Assembly (NCBI GenBank): GCA_044340865.1
Contig: JBIISW010000049.1
Location: 1-15,420 of the forward strand
Reading direction: 5' to 3'
Length of the DNA stretch: 15,420 nt
DNA from: UBA4416 sp044340865
GTDB taxonomy: Bacteria; Bacteroidota; Bacteroidia; B-17B0; Aurantibacillaceae
A program made the position numbers and the translations under genes. Shown here piece by piece: positions 1-8,007 of this stretch (the first letter of the stretch is position 1; every line of letters starts with the position of its first letter). A model generated the notes under the pieces. The model saw only the letters and a list, made by a program, of their open reading frames with translations. It had not been told where the DNA came from and searched no databases.

Positions 1-385
1 TAATAGTTGTTTCATCCGTATTGTATTTATGACATATGGCATAAAGTGTTTCACCTTTTAAAACTTTATGATAAATATATTTAGAAGTGTCAAGGTTCTC
101 CTGTTGCTTAGGCAATAAACTTTCGAATGGGATTTTTAATGTTTGCCCATTTTTTAACCCATCAATAGCATCATCGTTTTCAGCTAAAACAGAATTAATA
201 TCTATGCTATACGTTTTAGCAATGGCATATAAACTTTGTCCTTTTTCAACAATATGGATATAATATTTCTTACCGTTAATGGTTTTAATATCTGTTGATT
301 TTGTTTGGCCTATTTGTAATAATGGCAACAAGCAAAATGTAACAAGCAACATTAAAATGAAATATAATTTATTTATTTTATCCAT
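1..385 (-). CDS. LysM-domain protein, N-terminal part (C-terminus beyond the window)
   Basis: The visible 128 codons start at an ATG (385) and run off the left edge. Residues about 1-31 form a lysine-containing N-tail plus a hydrophobic core ending near QIGQT, which reads as a signal peptide for export to the periplasm or envelope. Two LysM-like repeats follow. The first starts near YYIHIVEKGQSLYAIAKTYS and ends in a GLKNGQTLKIP motif. The second starts near YIYHKVLKGETLYAICHKYN and is cut off. LysM modules bind N-acetylglucosamine-containing glycans such as peptidoglycan. The gene begins 36 bases after the guaA stop on the same strand, so co-transcription with guaA is likely. In other Bacteroidota a LysM protein with a periplasmic-binding-protein-like C-terminal domain can sit at this place. 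That is recalled knowledge, and the C-terminal half is not visible here, so an enzymatic domain such as an amidase cannot be excluded. Confidence 0.85.
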   Translation of the reverse strand, partial: MDKINKLYFILMLLVTFCLLPLLQIGQTKSTDIKTINGKKYYIHIVEKGQSLYAIAKTYSIDINSVLAENDDAIDGLKNGQTLKIPFESLLPKQQENLDTSKYIYHKVLKGETLYAICHKYNTDETTI

Positions 386-421
386 TCGTATGAACTATTT
401 AACATGTAGCAAAATTGTGTA

Positions 422-1951
422 TTATTCCCATTCTATTGTAGCAGGAGGCTTAGAACTAATATCATATACCACTCTATTTACTCCTTTTACTTTATTAATG
501 ATATCGTTAGAAACTTTTGCCAAAAATTCATAGGGCAAATGACACCAATCAGCAGTCATACCATCAGTAGACGATACAGCTCTAAGTGCCACAACTTTTT
601 CGTAAGTACGCTCATCGCCCATCACACCAACACTTTGTATTGGTAATAAGATAGCACCTGCTTGCCAAACAGAATCATATAATCCAGCAGTTTTCAGGCC
701 ATCTATAAATATAGCATCTACTTCTTGCAATAATTGAACTTTTTCTGCGGTGATGTCACCTAAAATACGAATCGCTAATCCTGGGCCTGGGAAAGGATGA
801 CGCCCAATTAAACTTTTGTCAATTCCTAAAGCTGTTCCTACTCTTCTCACTTCATCTTTAAATAAACTGCGTAATGGTTCAACAACTTGTAGTTTCATAT
901 AATCTGGTAAACCACCAACATTATGATGAGATTTAATCGTAGCAGAAGGTCCATTAACAGATAAACTTTCAATCACATCAGGATAAATAGTGCCTTGACC
1001 TAACCATTTTGCATCTGTAATTAACTTTGATTCTTCATCAAATACATCAATAAATGATTTTCCTATTGCTTTACGTTTAGCTTCAGGATCTGATATATTT
1101 TTTAAGGCGTCATAAAATAAATGTTTGGCATTAACGCCCTTCACATTTAAACCCATTCCTTTGTAAGATTCTAGTACATTTTCAAATTCATCTTTACGTA
1201 ATAAGCCATTATCAACAAATATGCAATGTAAATTTGAACCAATTGCTTTGTGTAATAATACCGCTGCTACACTGCTATCAACACCACCTGATAAACCTAA
1301 AACTACTTTATCATTTCCCAATTTTTGTTTCAATTCAGAAACTGTTGTATCGATAAACGAGCTTGATGTCCAATTACCTTCGCAACCGCAAATACCTTTC
1401 ACAAAATTTTGTAACAAGGTAGCGCCTTCCGTTGAATGAAAAACTTCTGGGTGAAATTGAATACCCCACGTTTGTTCATTGTTTATTGCGAAACCAGCAA
1501 CCTTCACATCATGTGTACTTGCAATAATATTATAATTTTCAGGAACTTTTAAAATAGTATCAGCATGGCTCATCCACACCTGGCTTTCATTACTAATCGA
1601 TTTAAATAATAGATTGTTATCTTCAACAAAACTTAGATTCGCTCTTCCGTATTCGCGCGAATTTGATTTACCTACTTCACCACCATAAAAATGAGCTAAC
1701 AACTGAGCTCCATAGCAAATTCCCAACAAAGGTAATTTACCTTTGATGTTTTCTAAATTTGGATTTAAGGGGTTTTCTTGTCTCACACTGTGCGGACTTC
1801 CTGATAAAATAACTCCTTTTACATCTGGAGTCAATTCAGGGATTTTATTAAACGGGTGTATTTCGCAATACACATTCATTTCTCTTAATCTACGCGCAAT
1901 AAGTTGAGTAAATTGAGAACCGAAATCTAAAATTAAAATTTGTTGTTGCAT
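422..1951 (-). CDS. guaA: GMP synthase (glutamine-hydrolysing)
   Basis: This enzyme converts XMP, glutamine and ATP to GMP in cytosolic purine synthesis. It has 509 residues, close to the usual family length. The N-terminal class I glutamine amidotransferase domain (about 1-190) carries the nucleophile C79 in LLGICYGAQ and the partners H167 and E169 in GIQFHPEV. The ATP-pyrophosphatase domain has the P-loop SGGVDSS at 221-227. The C-terminal dimerisation domain contains RHPFPGPGLAIR near 384-395 and ends in the typical TIEWE. I chose the ATG at 1951 because it gives the usual MQQQILILDFGSQ beginning. A longer reading from a TTG at 1960 adds only three residues. An exact Bacteroidota -7 element lies 23 bases upstream. 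All catalytic residues are present and nothing looks broken. Confidence 0.98.
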   Translation of the reverse strand: MQQQILILDFGSQFTQLIARRLREMNVYCEIHPFNKIPELTPDVKGVILSGSPHSVRQENPLNPNLENIKGKLPLLGICYGAQLLAHFYGGEVGKSNSREYGRANLSFVEDNNLLFKSISNESQVWMSHADTILKVPENYNIIASTHDVKVAGFAINNEQTWGIQFHPEVFHSTEGATLLQNFVKGICGCEGNWTSSSFIDTTVSELKQKLGNDKVVLGLSGGVDSSVAAVLLHKAIGSNLHCIFVDNGLLRKDEFENVLESYKGMGLNVKGVNAKHLFYDALKNISDPEAKRKAIGKSFIDVFDEESKLITDAKWLGQGTIYPDVIESLSVNGPSATIKSHHNVGGLPDYMKLQVVEPLRSLFKDEVRRVGTALGIDKSLIGRHPFPGPGLAIRILGDITAEKVQLLQEVDAIFIDGLKTAGLYDSVWQAGAILLPIQSVGVMGDERTYEKVVALRAVSSTDGMTADWCHLPYEFLAKVSNDIINKVKGVNRVVYDISSKPPATIEWE

Positions 1952-1974
1952 AATTATCAATACGTAATAGCTAA

Positions 1975-1982
1975 CAAAGATA
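1975..1982 (-). promoter_or_regulatory. Probable guaA promoter, -7 element TATCTTTG
   Basis: On the minus strand the bases read TATCTTTG, an exact match to the Bacteroidota sigma-ABfr -7 consensus TAnnTTTG, ending 23 bases before the guaA ATG. Transcription would start about 17 bases before the start codon. I see no clear TTG at the -33 position. The element sits inside a short near-palindrome, GCTATCTTTGTTAGC. It implies that guaA can be transcribed separately from the regulator and miniprotein genes upstream. Confidence 0.55.
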
Positions 1983-2040
1983 GCTTTTTGTTTGGGATTG
2001 ATAAGAAACGGAATGAATTAAATGCAAAAAAAATAAACAA

Positions 2041-2148
2041 TTAATCCTTACTTTTCATAAACTTAACAAGTGTATAAATGCCAAGTGCAAATATGCAAGC
2101 AACAAAAATAACAATCACATAATCACTTATGGCAAGATCTGTTTTCAT
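2041..2148 (-). CDS. 35-residue single-pass membrane miniprotein, coupled to the response regulator
   Basis: An ATG-initiated frame of 35 codons plus stop begins at 2148 and shares one base with the regulator stop codon (TAATG), the classic layout for translational coupling. The protein starts MKTDLAISDY, has one strongly hydrophobic stretch at about residues 10-30 (VIVIFVACIFALGIYTLV), and ends in a basic tail, KFMKSKD. That pattern predicts a single membrane helix with the C-terminus on the cytoplasmic side by the positive-inside rule. I do not recognise a family. The small subunits and regulators of larger membrane complexes have this general look, but no partner is evident here. The gene is short enough to be missed by automatic callers, and no protein evidence is available from sequence alone. 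The stop-start overlap and the coherent membrane-helix composition are the reasons for calling it. Confidence 0.6.
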   Translation of the reverse strand: MKTDLAISDYVIVIFVACIFALGIYTLVKFMKSKD

Positions 2149-2798
2149 TAGGCTTCTAATAAATTATTTTTAACAGCAAACATAACTATTCCAGCGGTAT
2201 TTTGAATATTTAATTTAGTCATTAAATTTTTACGATGGGTATTTACAGTATGTGTACTTAGCTCTAATTTATCGGCAATAAGTTTATTTGATAAACCTTC
2301 CGCTATTAAACGCACAACTTCTAATTCTCTGTCAGTAATACCAATACCATCGCAAGAAACTTTTACAATAGAATTAGAGCTTGATGTATCAGTTTGAGAT
2401 AAATAATGGGCTACTTGGCCACATAAAAAACGCTCACCGTTATAGGTGGCATGAAGAGCTTCTATAATCTCTTCTTTATCACACTCTTTTAATAAATAGC
2501 TCCTAACACCAGCGTTTAAAGCCGCTTGCATTTCCGTTCTAGGCAAGAAATTGGTGATAGCCAATATTTGTAATTTCTTGAATGTATTTAAAATTAAAAC
2601 AATTTGTTTGTTCGAAAATTGTAGCGATTGAAAATCAAGGACTAATATCTTTGGTTTATGCTGCTTAATCGAGGCTAATAATTGATCAAAACTTTCCTTA
2701 TCCGTATAATTAACTTCAAAATTTACAGATTCACTCAACAAAGTATATAAGCCGAAACGGCTTAAATAATTTTTATCGGCTATTAATACGGAAATCAT
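2148..2798 (-). CDS. NarL/LuxR-type response regulator, orphan
   Basis: The 216-residue protein has an N-terminal receiver domain (about 1-120) and a C-terminal LuxR helix-turn-helix domain (about 155-209, TDRELEVVRLIAEGLSNKLI onward, with a THTVNTHRKNL recognition helix). It should be a cytosolic DNA-binding transcription factor. In the receiver, D55 (ILVLDF) is the probable phosphoacceptor, T82 the switch threonine and K104 the conserved lysine. The usual acidic pair near the N-terminus is reduced to one residue, D8 in IADKN. I chose the ATG at 2798 because receiver domains start MISVLIAD. The reading frame stays open upstream, but the added stretch is a Phe-rich translation of promoter DNA. 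No histidine kinase is in the window, so the partner is unknown. A promoter with exact -7 consensus precedes it, and the miniprotein gene overlaps its stop. Confidence 0.93.
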   Translation of the reverse strand: MISVLIADKNYLSRFGLYTLLSESVNFEVNYTDKESFDQLLASIKQHKPKILVLDFQSLQFSNKQIVLILNTFKKLQILAITNFLPRTEMQAALNAGVRSYLLKECDKEEIIEALHATYNGERFLCGQVAHYLSQTDTSSSNSIVKVSCDGIGITDRELEVVRLIAEGLSNKLIADKLELSTHTVNTHRKNLMTKLNIQNTAGIVMFAVKNNLLEA

Positions 2799-2828
2799 GA
2801 TGAATTTCTTATTTAGATTAATTTTAAA

Positions 2829-2857
2829 CAAAGATAACCATACAAATTGAACAACAA
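2829..2857 (-). promoter_or_regulatory. Probable promoter of the response regulator (TTG ... TATCTTTG)
   Basis: On the minus strand TATCTTTG (2829-2836) matches the Bacteroidota -7 consensus TAnnTTTG exactly. A TTG (2855-2857) lies 18 bases further upstream, a good match to the -33 element. The start codon at 2798 is 30 bases downstream of the -7 box. The element lies in the divergent gap shared with the AddB-like gene. I found no equally good promoter for that gene on the other strand. Confidence 0.6.
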
Positions 2858-2920
2858 AATAAAAAATGAAAAAAAATAATAACAAAGTTATTTTAGTAAT
2901 TTAAAGCGATTTTTTACAAT

Positions 2921-5776
2921 ATGACACCGTTTTTAAGATTAGTTGCAGAATACACTCACAATCATCATCAATCAGGAACAGATTCGCTATGTATTATTTT
3001 ACCAAATAAGCGTGGTGCTTTATATTTGAAACAACATTTGGCTGCTGTTTTTCAAAAAACAATTTGGTTGCCAACCATTATTAGTGCTGAAGAATTAGTT
3101 TCTCAATTATCTGAATTAGACCAGGCAGATAGCGTGGATTTAATTTGTGATTTATACGTGGCATATTGCTCTGTGCTAAAAGAAAAAGCCGAAACTTTTG
3201 ATGCTTTTGCAAAATGGGGGAATTTAATGCTTCAAGATTTTAATGAAGCCGACCGTTATTTAGTTGATACAAAAGCCTTATACCAAAACTTAAAAGAGAT
3301 TAAAGAAATAGAAAATTGGAGTTTAAGTGCAAATGAATTAACATCTACCCAACAAGATTACATCGAATTCATGCAACAAATGGGTTTAATTTATGATGTT
3401 TTTACAACAAATTTAATTCAAAAAAAACAAGGCTATCAAGGTTTAATGTATCGCAAAGCTTTCGAAAATTTTAATCAAAGTAATGCTATAAATAAATATT
3501 CTCATATTTTAATTGCTGGTTTTAATGCCTTAAACAAAGTGGAAACCATTATTTTTTCAGAGTTAGCTAAAACAAAAAAAGCAACATTACTTTGGGACAT
3601 TGACAAATACTACTTCGAAAATAATGAATATGAAGCTGGATTATTTTTACGAAAAAACTTCACTAATCAATGGTTGAAATCAGAAAGTTTTATCGGAAAT
3701 AATTTTACAGACATTAATAAAACTATTGATATCATTGCAGTTCCTAATAAAGTGGGGCAAGCACAAGTTGTTGCACATCAGTTAAAACAATGGATAAAAG
3801 AAGGAAAATCAATAGATAAAACTGCCGTAATTTTGGCAGATGAAAGCTTATTATTTCCAATTATCAATCAATTACCAAAAGAAATTGAACATGTAAACAT
3901 TACAATGGAATATCCATTGCGATTTACCCCTATTTATGATTTAGTTGATAATCTTATTTCTATTCATCATTCAGTTTCCAAAAACAATAGTGGTAGTTTT
4001 TATTATTTAGATTTTTTTAAAATTGTACAAAACGCTTTGTTTACAAATTACTACCAGAGTTTCAATCCTAATATTACAATACAATCAATCATTCAAAAAA
4101 TAATTGATAAGAATTATGTGTGGCTAAATTTGCGCACCTTAGAAGATTTATTTGAATCAAATTTAACTTCGATAAAACCATTATTTGAAAGCTGGAAATC
4201 ATCTATCGATGGTGTTCATGCTATTCATCACATGCTAACTTATTTTAATGAAACTGATTCAAAACAATTACAGTTAACAAACATAGATCAAGAATACTTG
4301 CATGTTTTTACAAAATATTTTAATCGTTTACATAGTTTAGTAAATAGTCATTCTTACTTACACTCTTTAACAACACTTAAAAGTTTGTTCAAACAAATTA
4401 TTGGAATGGCTACTGTTCCATTTATAGGAGAACCATTAAAAGGATTACAAATAATGGGTGTGTTAGAAACGCGAACCCTTGATTTTGAAAACATCATTTT
4501 ATTAGGTATCAATGAAGGTGTTTTACCTTCGGGCAAATCAATGAATTCATTTATACCAAACGATTTAAAGAGACACTTTAGTATGCCTTTGTATGGAGAT
4601 AAAGACGCCGTTTATGCCTATCATTTTTATAGAATCTTACAAAAAGCATCTTCCGTTTTATTGACTTACAATACAGAACAAAGTTTATTAGGTACAGGTG
4701 AAAAAAGTCGATTTATAACACAACTACAATTTGAGTTAGAAAAATTTAATTTAAACCATACAATTACTGAAAAAATGTTGAGTGGTGATAAATTACCTGC
4801 AAGTATTTCCAATCATATTTCAATTACAAAAACAACTCAAAACTTAGACTTAATTGTCAAAAAACTAATTACAAACGATAAGTATAGCGGTTTAAGTCCT
4901 TCCGCATTAAATACTTACAAAGATTGTTCGTTACGTTTCTTTTATAGATATGGTGCTGGTATTAAAGAAACGAGTGATGTAGAAGAAAATGCAGAAGCTA
5001 GTACGCAAGGGCAAATTTTACATAAAAGTCTTGAAAATTTATTAATGCCTTTTAAAGGAAAAATATTAAGCGAAGCGGATATTATTTCCTGTCAAACTAA
5101 AACCGAAGAAACTGTAAATTTAGTGTTTCAAGAATTTTTCAGTCAAAAAGAAAGTAATTTCGGTAAAAATTTCTTACAAAAAAAAGTAACCAATGAGTAT
5201 GTAAAAAAATTACTCTTGAATGATTTACATAGTATTAAACAAAGTCGCTTAACGAATCAATACTTAAGTTTAATTGATTTAGAAGTTTTACTTGAAACAA
5301 CTGTAAACGTTATGATCAATGGGCAATCCACTCCCATTTACATAAAAGGATCAGCAGATAGAATTGATAAAATAGGAAACGTCATACGCATCATTGATTA
5401 TAAATCATCCATAAAAAGTTCAGATAAATTTAACTTTGAAGGTTTCGAAAAATTATTTACAAATAGTGATTACAATAAAATGCTACAATTATTTATGTAC
5501 GCATGGTTATTTGTAAAAAAAGGAATGGCAAAACCTGAAGAATTAATGCCTTGCATCATTCCATTTAAAAAATTTGAAGAAAAACCTCGTTTTATAAATG
5601 ATAATTCAAAAGAAAAAGCTCCTCTGGTATTTACAACTGAATTGCTTTTGGAATTTGAAATGCATTTAATTCAAGAAATAAATAATATGCTTGATACTCG
5701 ATTAAATTTTAATCAAACTGAAGATGTAAAAAACTGTGAATATTGCGCATATAGCAGTATGTGTAATATAAATTAA
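2921..5776 (+). CDS. AddB-like PD-(D/E)XK exonuclease with Fe-S cluster signature
   Basis: The 951-residue protein resembles the AddB subunit of AddAB helicase-nucleases, which resect double-strand breaks for recombination. The C-terminal nuclease domain has GSADR at 810-814 (D813) and IDYKSS with D826 and K828, the catalytic acid-lysine pattern of RecB-type nucleases. C669 (DCSLRFFYRYG) together with C939, C942 and C948 at the extreme C-terminus forms the split four-cysteine pattern that holds a 4Fe-4S cluster in AddB-type nucleases. A helicase-like core is suggested by LGINEGVLP at 528-536. The N-terminal motif I position reads ILPNKRG (26-32) and lacks the GKT of a working Walker A site, so ATP hydrolysis here is doubtful. 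The ATG start is supported by alignment of this motif near the N-terminus. No AddA partner is in the window. It is shorter than Bacillus AddB (roughly 1170 residues), as is usual in Bacteroidota. Confidence 0.88.
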   Translation: MTPFLRLVAEYTHNHHQSGTDSLCIILPNKRGALYLKQHLAAVFQKTIWLPTIISAEELVSQLSELDQADSVDLICDLYVAYCSVLKEKAETFDAFAKWGNLMLQDFNEADRYLVDTKALYQNLKEIKEIENWSLSANELTSTQQDYIEFMQQMGLIYDVFTTNLIQKKQGYQGLMYRKAFENFNQSNAINKYSHILIAGFNALNKVETIIFSELAKTKKATLLWDIDKYYFENNEYEAGLFLRKNFTNQWLKSESFIGNNFTDINKTIDIIAVPNKVGQAQVVAHQLKQWIKEGKSIDKTAVILADESLLFPIINQLPKEIEHVNITMEYPLRFTPIYDLVDNLISIHHSVSKNNSGSFYYLDFFKIVQNALFTNYYQSFNPNITIQSIIQKIIDKNYVWLNLRTLEDLFESNLTSIKPLFESWKSSIDGVHAIHHMLTYFNETDSKQLQLTNIDQEYLHVFTKYFNRLHSLVNSHSYLHSLTTLKSLFKQIIGMATVPFIGEPLKGLQIMGVLETRTLDFENIILLGINEGVLPSGKSMNSFIPNDLKRHFSMPLYGDKDAVYAYHFYRILQKASSVLLTYNTEQSLLGTGEKSRFITQLQFELEKFNLNHTITEKMLSGDKLPASISNHISITKTTQNLDLIVKKLITNDKYSGLSPSALNTYKDCSLRFFYRYGAGIKETSDVEENAEASTQGQILHKSLENLLMPFKGKILSEADIISCQTKTEETVNLVFQEFFSQKESNFGKNFLQKKVTNEYVKKLLLNDLHSIKQSRLTNQYLSLIDLEVLLETTVNVMINGQSTPIYIKGSADRIDKIGNVIRIIDYKSSIKSSDKFNFEGFEKLFTNSDYNKMLQLFMYAWLFVKKGMAKPEELMPCIIPFKKFEEKPRFINDNSKEKAPLVFTTELLLEFEMHLIQEINNMLDTRLNFNQTEDVKNCEYCAYSSMCNIN

Positions 5777-5804
5777 ATTCAAAAAAAAGTAAGAATGAAA
5801 TCAT

Positions 5805-5825
5805 TGTTTTTATTGAACAAAAACA
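5805..5825. terminator. Weak AT-rich hairpin between convergent genes
   Basis: TGTTTTT (5805-5811) and AAAAACA (5819-5825) can form a seven-base-pair stem around a seven-base loop, 29 bases after the nuclease stop and 68 bases before the stop of the convergent TerB-DnaJ gene. The T- and A-runs make it symmetrical, so it could act on both strands. The stem has only one GC pair and is thermodynamically weak. I regard it as a possible, not demonstrated, bidirectional terminator. Nothing stronger is visible in this gap. Confidence 0.22.
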
Positions 5826-5892
5826 TGACACGTTGATCAACTAACTCACAATTAAAATAAGAAAACAGATTTATATAAAAAAGAAAATGAAA

Positions 5893-6660
5893 TTATTTTA
5901 TTCCCCTCTGCTTTTTTATATTTTCGTAAGCCTCTTGTATTTTTTGAAATTTCTCTTTAGCACCTTTTTGATATTCTTCACCTAATTGCGCCACTTTATC
6001 AGGATGATAACGAATAGCCATTTGTCGGTAAGCTTTTTTTATTTCTTCCTCGGAAGCTGTACTTTCTATCCCTAAAACTTTATAATCAGAATTGACATCA
6101 CGGTAAAACATGTTTTTAATACTTTCAGAATCAACCTTTGGAATATCTAACAATGTAGCAATTCGATTTAATAATTGAATTTCCACATCCGCCACATGCC
6201 CATCAGCTTTAGCAATTCCAAATAAGTAATGCAGTAATTGTATTCGTACTTCAACTTGTGTGCGCATTTTAATATCACTGCAAATTTGTTCTAGTGGAAT
6301 TTCACCACCATTAACTAAATGTTTTAACGTTTGTAAATGAGAAACAGAAAACTGAGGACCAAATTGTTGAGCAAAAAAAGATTTTACGTAATCTAATTCT
6401 ACTTTTAACACTTTTCCATCTGCCCTCATAACTGATGCTGATAGGGCAATTAACATCGTTGCAAAATCACCATGAGAACGAGTAGAACGCTGCTGATAAT
6501 ATTTAAAAACATCTTCGGTTGTTCCACCATTTGATGTTATTTGTTTTCTGAGGGTTGAGAAATTTTCAATGACTGTTCCAATAAAGAAACCAATCATGGC
6601 TCCAAAAAAATTTTTTCCTAAAAAAAAGTATCCTAAAACTGCTCCAATAAATTTAAACAC
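5893..6660 (-). CDS. DjlA-like membrane-anchored TerB-DnaJ cochaperone
   Basis: The 255-residue protein has three parts. Residues 1-33 form a glycine/phenylalanine-rich hydrophobic segment with the GAVLGYFFLG / GAMIGFFIGT pattern of the DjlA membrane anchor. Residues about 66-175 are a helical TerB-like domain with two acidic repeats (RADG at 79-82 and KADG at 151-154). Residues about 193-255 are a C-terminal J domain with the essential HPD at 219-221 in RYHPDK. J domains stimulate the ATPase of DnaK, and DjlA-type proteins recruit it to the inner membrane. The start is GTG at 6660. The next in-frame ATG would remove most of the membrane anchor, so GTG is preferred. The gene lies 77 bases after the outer-membrane protein gene on the same strand and may be a read-through or separate cistron. 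The assignment to the DjlA group is by architecture. Confidence 0.9.
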   Translation of the reverse strand: MFKFIGAVLGYFFLGKNFFGAMIGFFIGTVIENFSTLRKQITSNGGTTEDVFKYYQQRSTRSHGDFATMLIALSASVMRADGKVLKVELDYVKSFFAQQFGPQFSVSHLQTLKHLVNGGEIPLEQICSDIKMRTQVEVRIQLLHYLFGIAKADGHVADVEIQLLNRIATLLDIPKVDSESIKNMFYRDVNSDYKVLGIESTASEEEIKKAYRQMAIRYHPDKVAQLGEEYQKGAKEKFQKIQEAYENIKKQRGIK

Positions 6661-6737
6661 GCTATCAAATTTTAATAGATTAATAAAGCATAAATATACT
6701 ATTTAGCTTTCTTTTTTTAGAAAATAATAAAACCTGT

Positions 6738-8000
6738 TTAAGGAATAAATTTTAGTCCTACAACAAAAACGTTATAGTTATAATTGAATGATTGAACAGC
6801 TTCGACTTTCTTTTCAAATTGATACAAGCCAAAAAGTGACACACGTTTATTGATTTGGAAATTAGTAAGCAAAGAAGTTCGAGAAGTTGTTAAATCAAAC
6901 GAATTATTTACCAAATAGCCATTATCTTCAATAATGTTTTTTCCTTCATTGAAAAAATAACTTGCTTTAATAGAAAAACGATTAATTGGTTGATAATACA
7001 AAAATGGCGCAACTGCCGCGTATGTTGTAGCATAACTATCAAGTGTGTGAACATATCCTGTACATCCTAAAATTAACTTAGGATTACCAAATACAGAGTA
7101 AGAAATAAAACCATTATGAATGATTTGAGTTTTATTAGCGATATTGGAAACCAATGAACCTGCAGATAATGTCAACTTATTAATTGTTTTTTGAATTGAA
7201 ACTGAACCTATAATAGAGTTACTAGTAGTTTCGGTTATTATTTTTCTTGGCGGAGGTCCGACATGCAAAGTTGATGGAGGTGTTGCAGTTTCAGTTATTA
7301 ATTTTGAATTTAATACATGTATGGAAGGAGACAATAACCAATTGTTTTTTAATGGAATAGATGCTTTAATATAATATTGAGTTTGTTTGGAGTTCCCAAT
7401 AAAACTAACTTGATTATACTTAGTTATAGCATGAAATAATGAAAATTTATTTTTAACATAGTGATTTAACCCTATTTGAAAATATAATGGTGAATTAAAA
7501 TAATTTGAATTGGTATTAGTTCCTTGATTGTAATATCCTGATTGATTAGCTATTTTAGTACCAGCTTCTAATATAAAAAATCCAAACTTTGATTGTTCTT
7601 TAATACCAACTTTCTTAATTAAAACCTCACTGAAACTAATACTTAAATTCCTCGCTTCTTCATTTCTTCCATTATATATGTAGCAATAGTATAAATATTC
7701 TTTCGCTAATTCATCTTCAGAATTAAAAAACAAACTTTTTTTAAAATGACTTTCAGCCATCACGTAATTTTTATCTTCGTAATACGCAATACCAACACGC
7801 ATTTGTAAATAATAGTAATCAATACCATTTTTAATGGCAAGATTTCCAAATTTAATAAGTTCGTTCCACTTTTTATCGACATACAATTGATAACTTTTTC
7901 GCTCAATATAAGCGGCATCTAATGTGTCTTGCGAAATAATTTTACCACTCATTAATACAAAAAAAATGAGGAAAAGAATTGAATTTTTACTAAAGTACAT
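6738..8000 (-). CDS. Secreted TPR plus beta-barrel outer-membrane protein, function unknown
   Basis: The 420-residue protein begins with a signal peptide (about 1-24, hydrophobic core SILFLIFFVLMSG, cleavage near ISQ/D). Residues about 30-130 contain TPR-like helix pairs, for example YYYLQMRVGIAYYEDKNYVM followed by AESHFKKSLFFNSEDE. From about 137 onwards the sequence becomes an alternation of polar and aromatic/aliphatic residues, as in outer-membrane beta-strands, ending in a final strand, YNVFVVGLKFIP. This resembles Bacteroidota outer-membrane proteins with a periplasmic N-terminal TPR region; I do not recognise a characterised family. A proline-rich segment near 245-255 (TATPPSTLHVGPPPRK) would fit an external loop. 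It starts seven bases after the stop of the TPR gene, so the two are surely co-transcribed and probably work together at the outer membrane. Whether it is a transporter, a structural protein or an adhesin cannot be read from the sequence. Confidence 0.75.
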   Translation of the reverse strand: MYFSKNSILFLIFFVLMSGKIISQDTLDAAYIERKSYQLYVDKKWNELIKFGNLAIKNGIDYYYLQMRVGIAYYEDKNYVMAESHFKKSLFFNSEDELAKEYLYYCYIYNGRNEEARNLSISFSEVLIKKVGIKEQSKFGFFILEAGTKIANQSGYYNQGTNTNSNYFNSPLYFQIGLNHYVKNKFSLFHAITKYNQVSFIGNSKQTQYYIKASIPLKNNWLLSPSIHVLNSKLITETATPPSTLHVGPPPRKIITETTSNSIIGSVSIQKTINKLTLSAGSLVSNIANKTQIIHNGFISYSVFGNPKLILGCTGYVHTLDSYATTYAAVAPFLYYQPINRFSIKASYFFNEGKNIIEDNGYLVNNSFDLTTSRTSLLTNFQINKRVSLFGLYQFEKKVEAVQSFNYNYNVFVVGLKFIP

Positions 8001-8007
8001 ACAGAAA

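Noticed and set aside
279..533. Plus-strand open frame of 84 codons
   Set aside because: It lies across the antisense of the LysM gene start and the guaA end, has no domain-like composition, and both overlapped genes are well supported.
1221..1439. Plus-strand open frame of 72 codons
   Set aside because: Entirely antisense to the ATP-pyrophosphatase region of guaA; a by-product of its codon use.
1952..1960. TTG start adding three residues to GuaA
   Set aside because: The ATG at 1951 gives the family-typical N-terminus; the TTG adds nothing conserved.
2799..2885. N-terminal extension of the response regulator by 29 residues
   Set aside because: The added residues are Phe/Leu-rich translation of AT-rich DNA that includes the -7 promoter element, and receiver domains begin at the chosen ATG.
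4354..4536. Minus-strand open frame of 60 codons
   Set aside because: Antisense to the AddB-like nuclease gene with no recognisable protein features.
5832..5841. Perfect 10-base palindrome GTTGATCAAC in the convergent gap
   Set aside because: Too short and without a loop to be a terminator, and no second copy or known site supports an operator.
6693..6730. T-rich stretch with TTTCT/AGAAA inverted halves after the outer-membrane protein gene
   Set aside because: Stem of five AT-dominated pairs with no T-run in the right place for minus-strand termination; not convincing.
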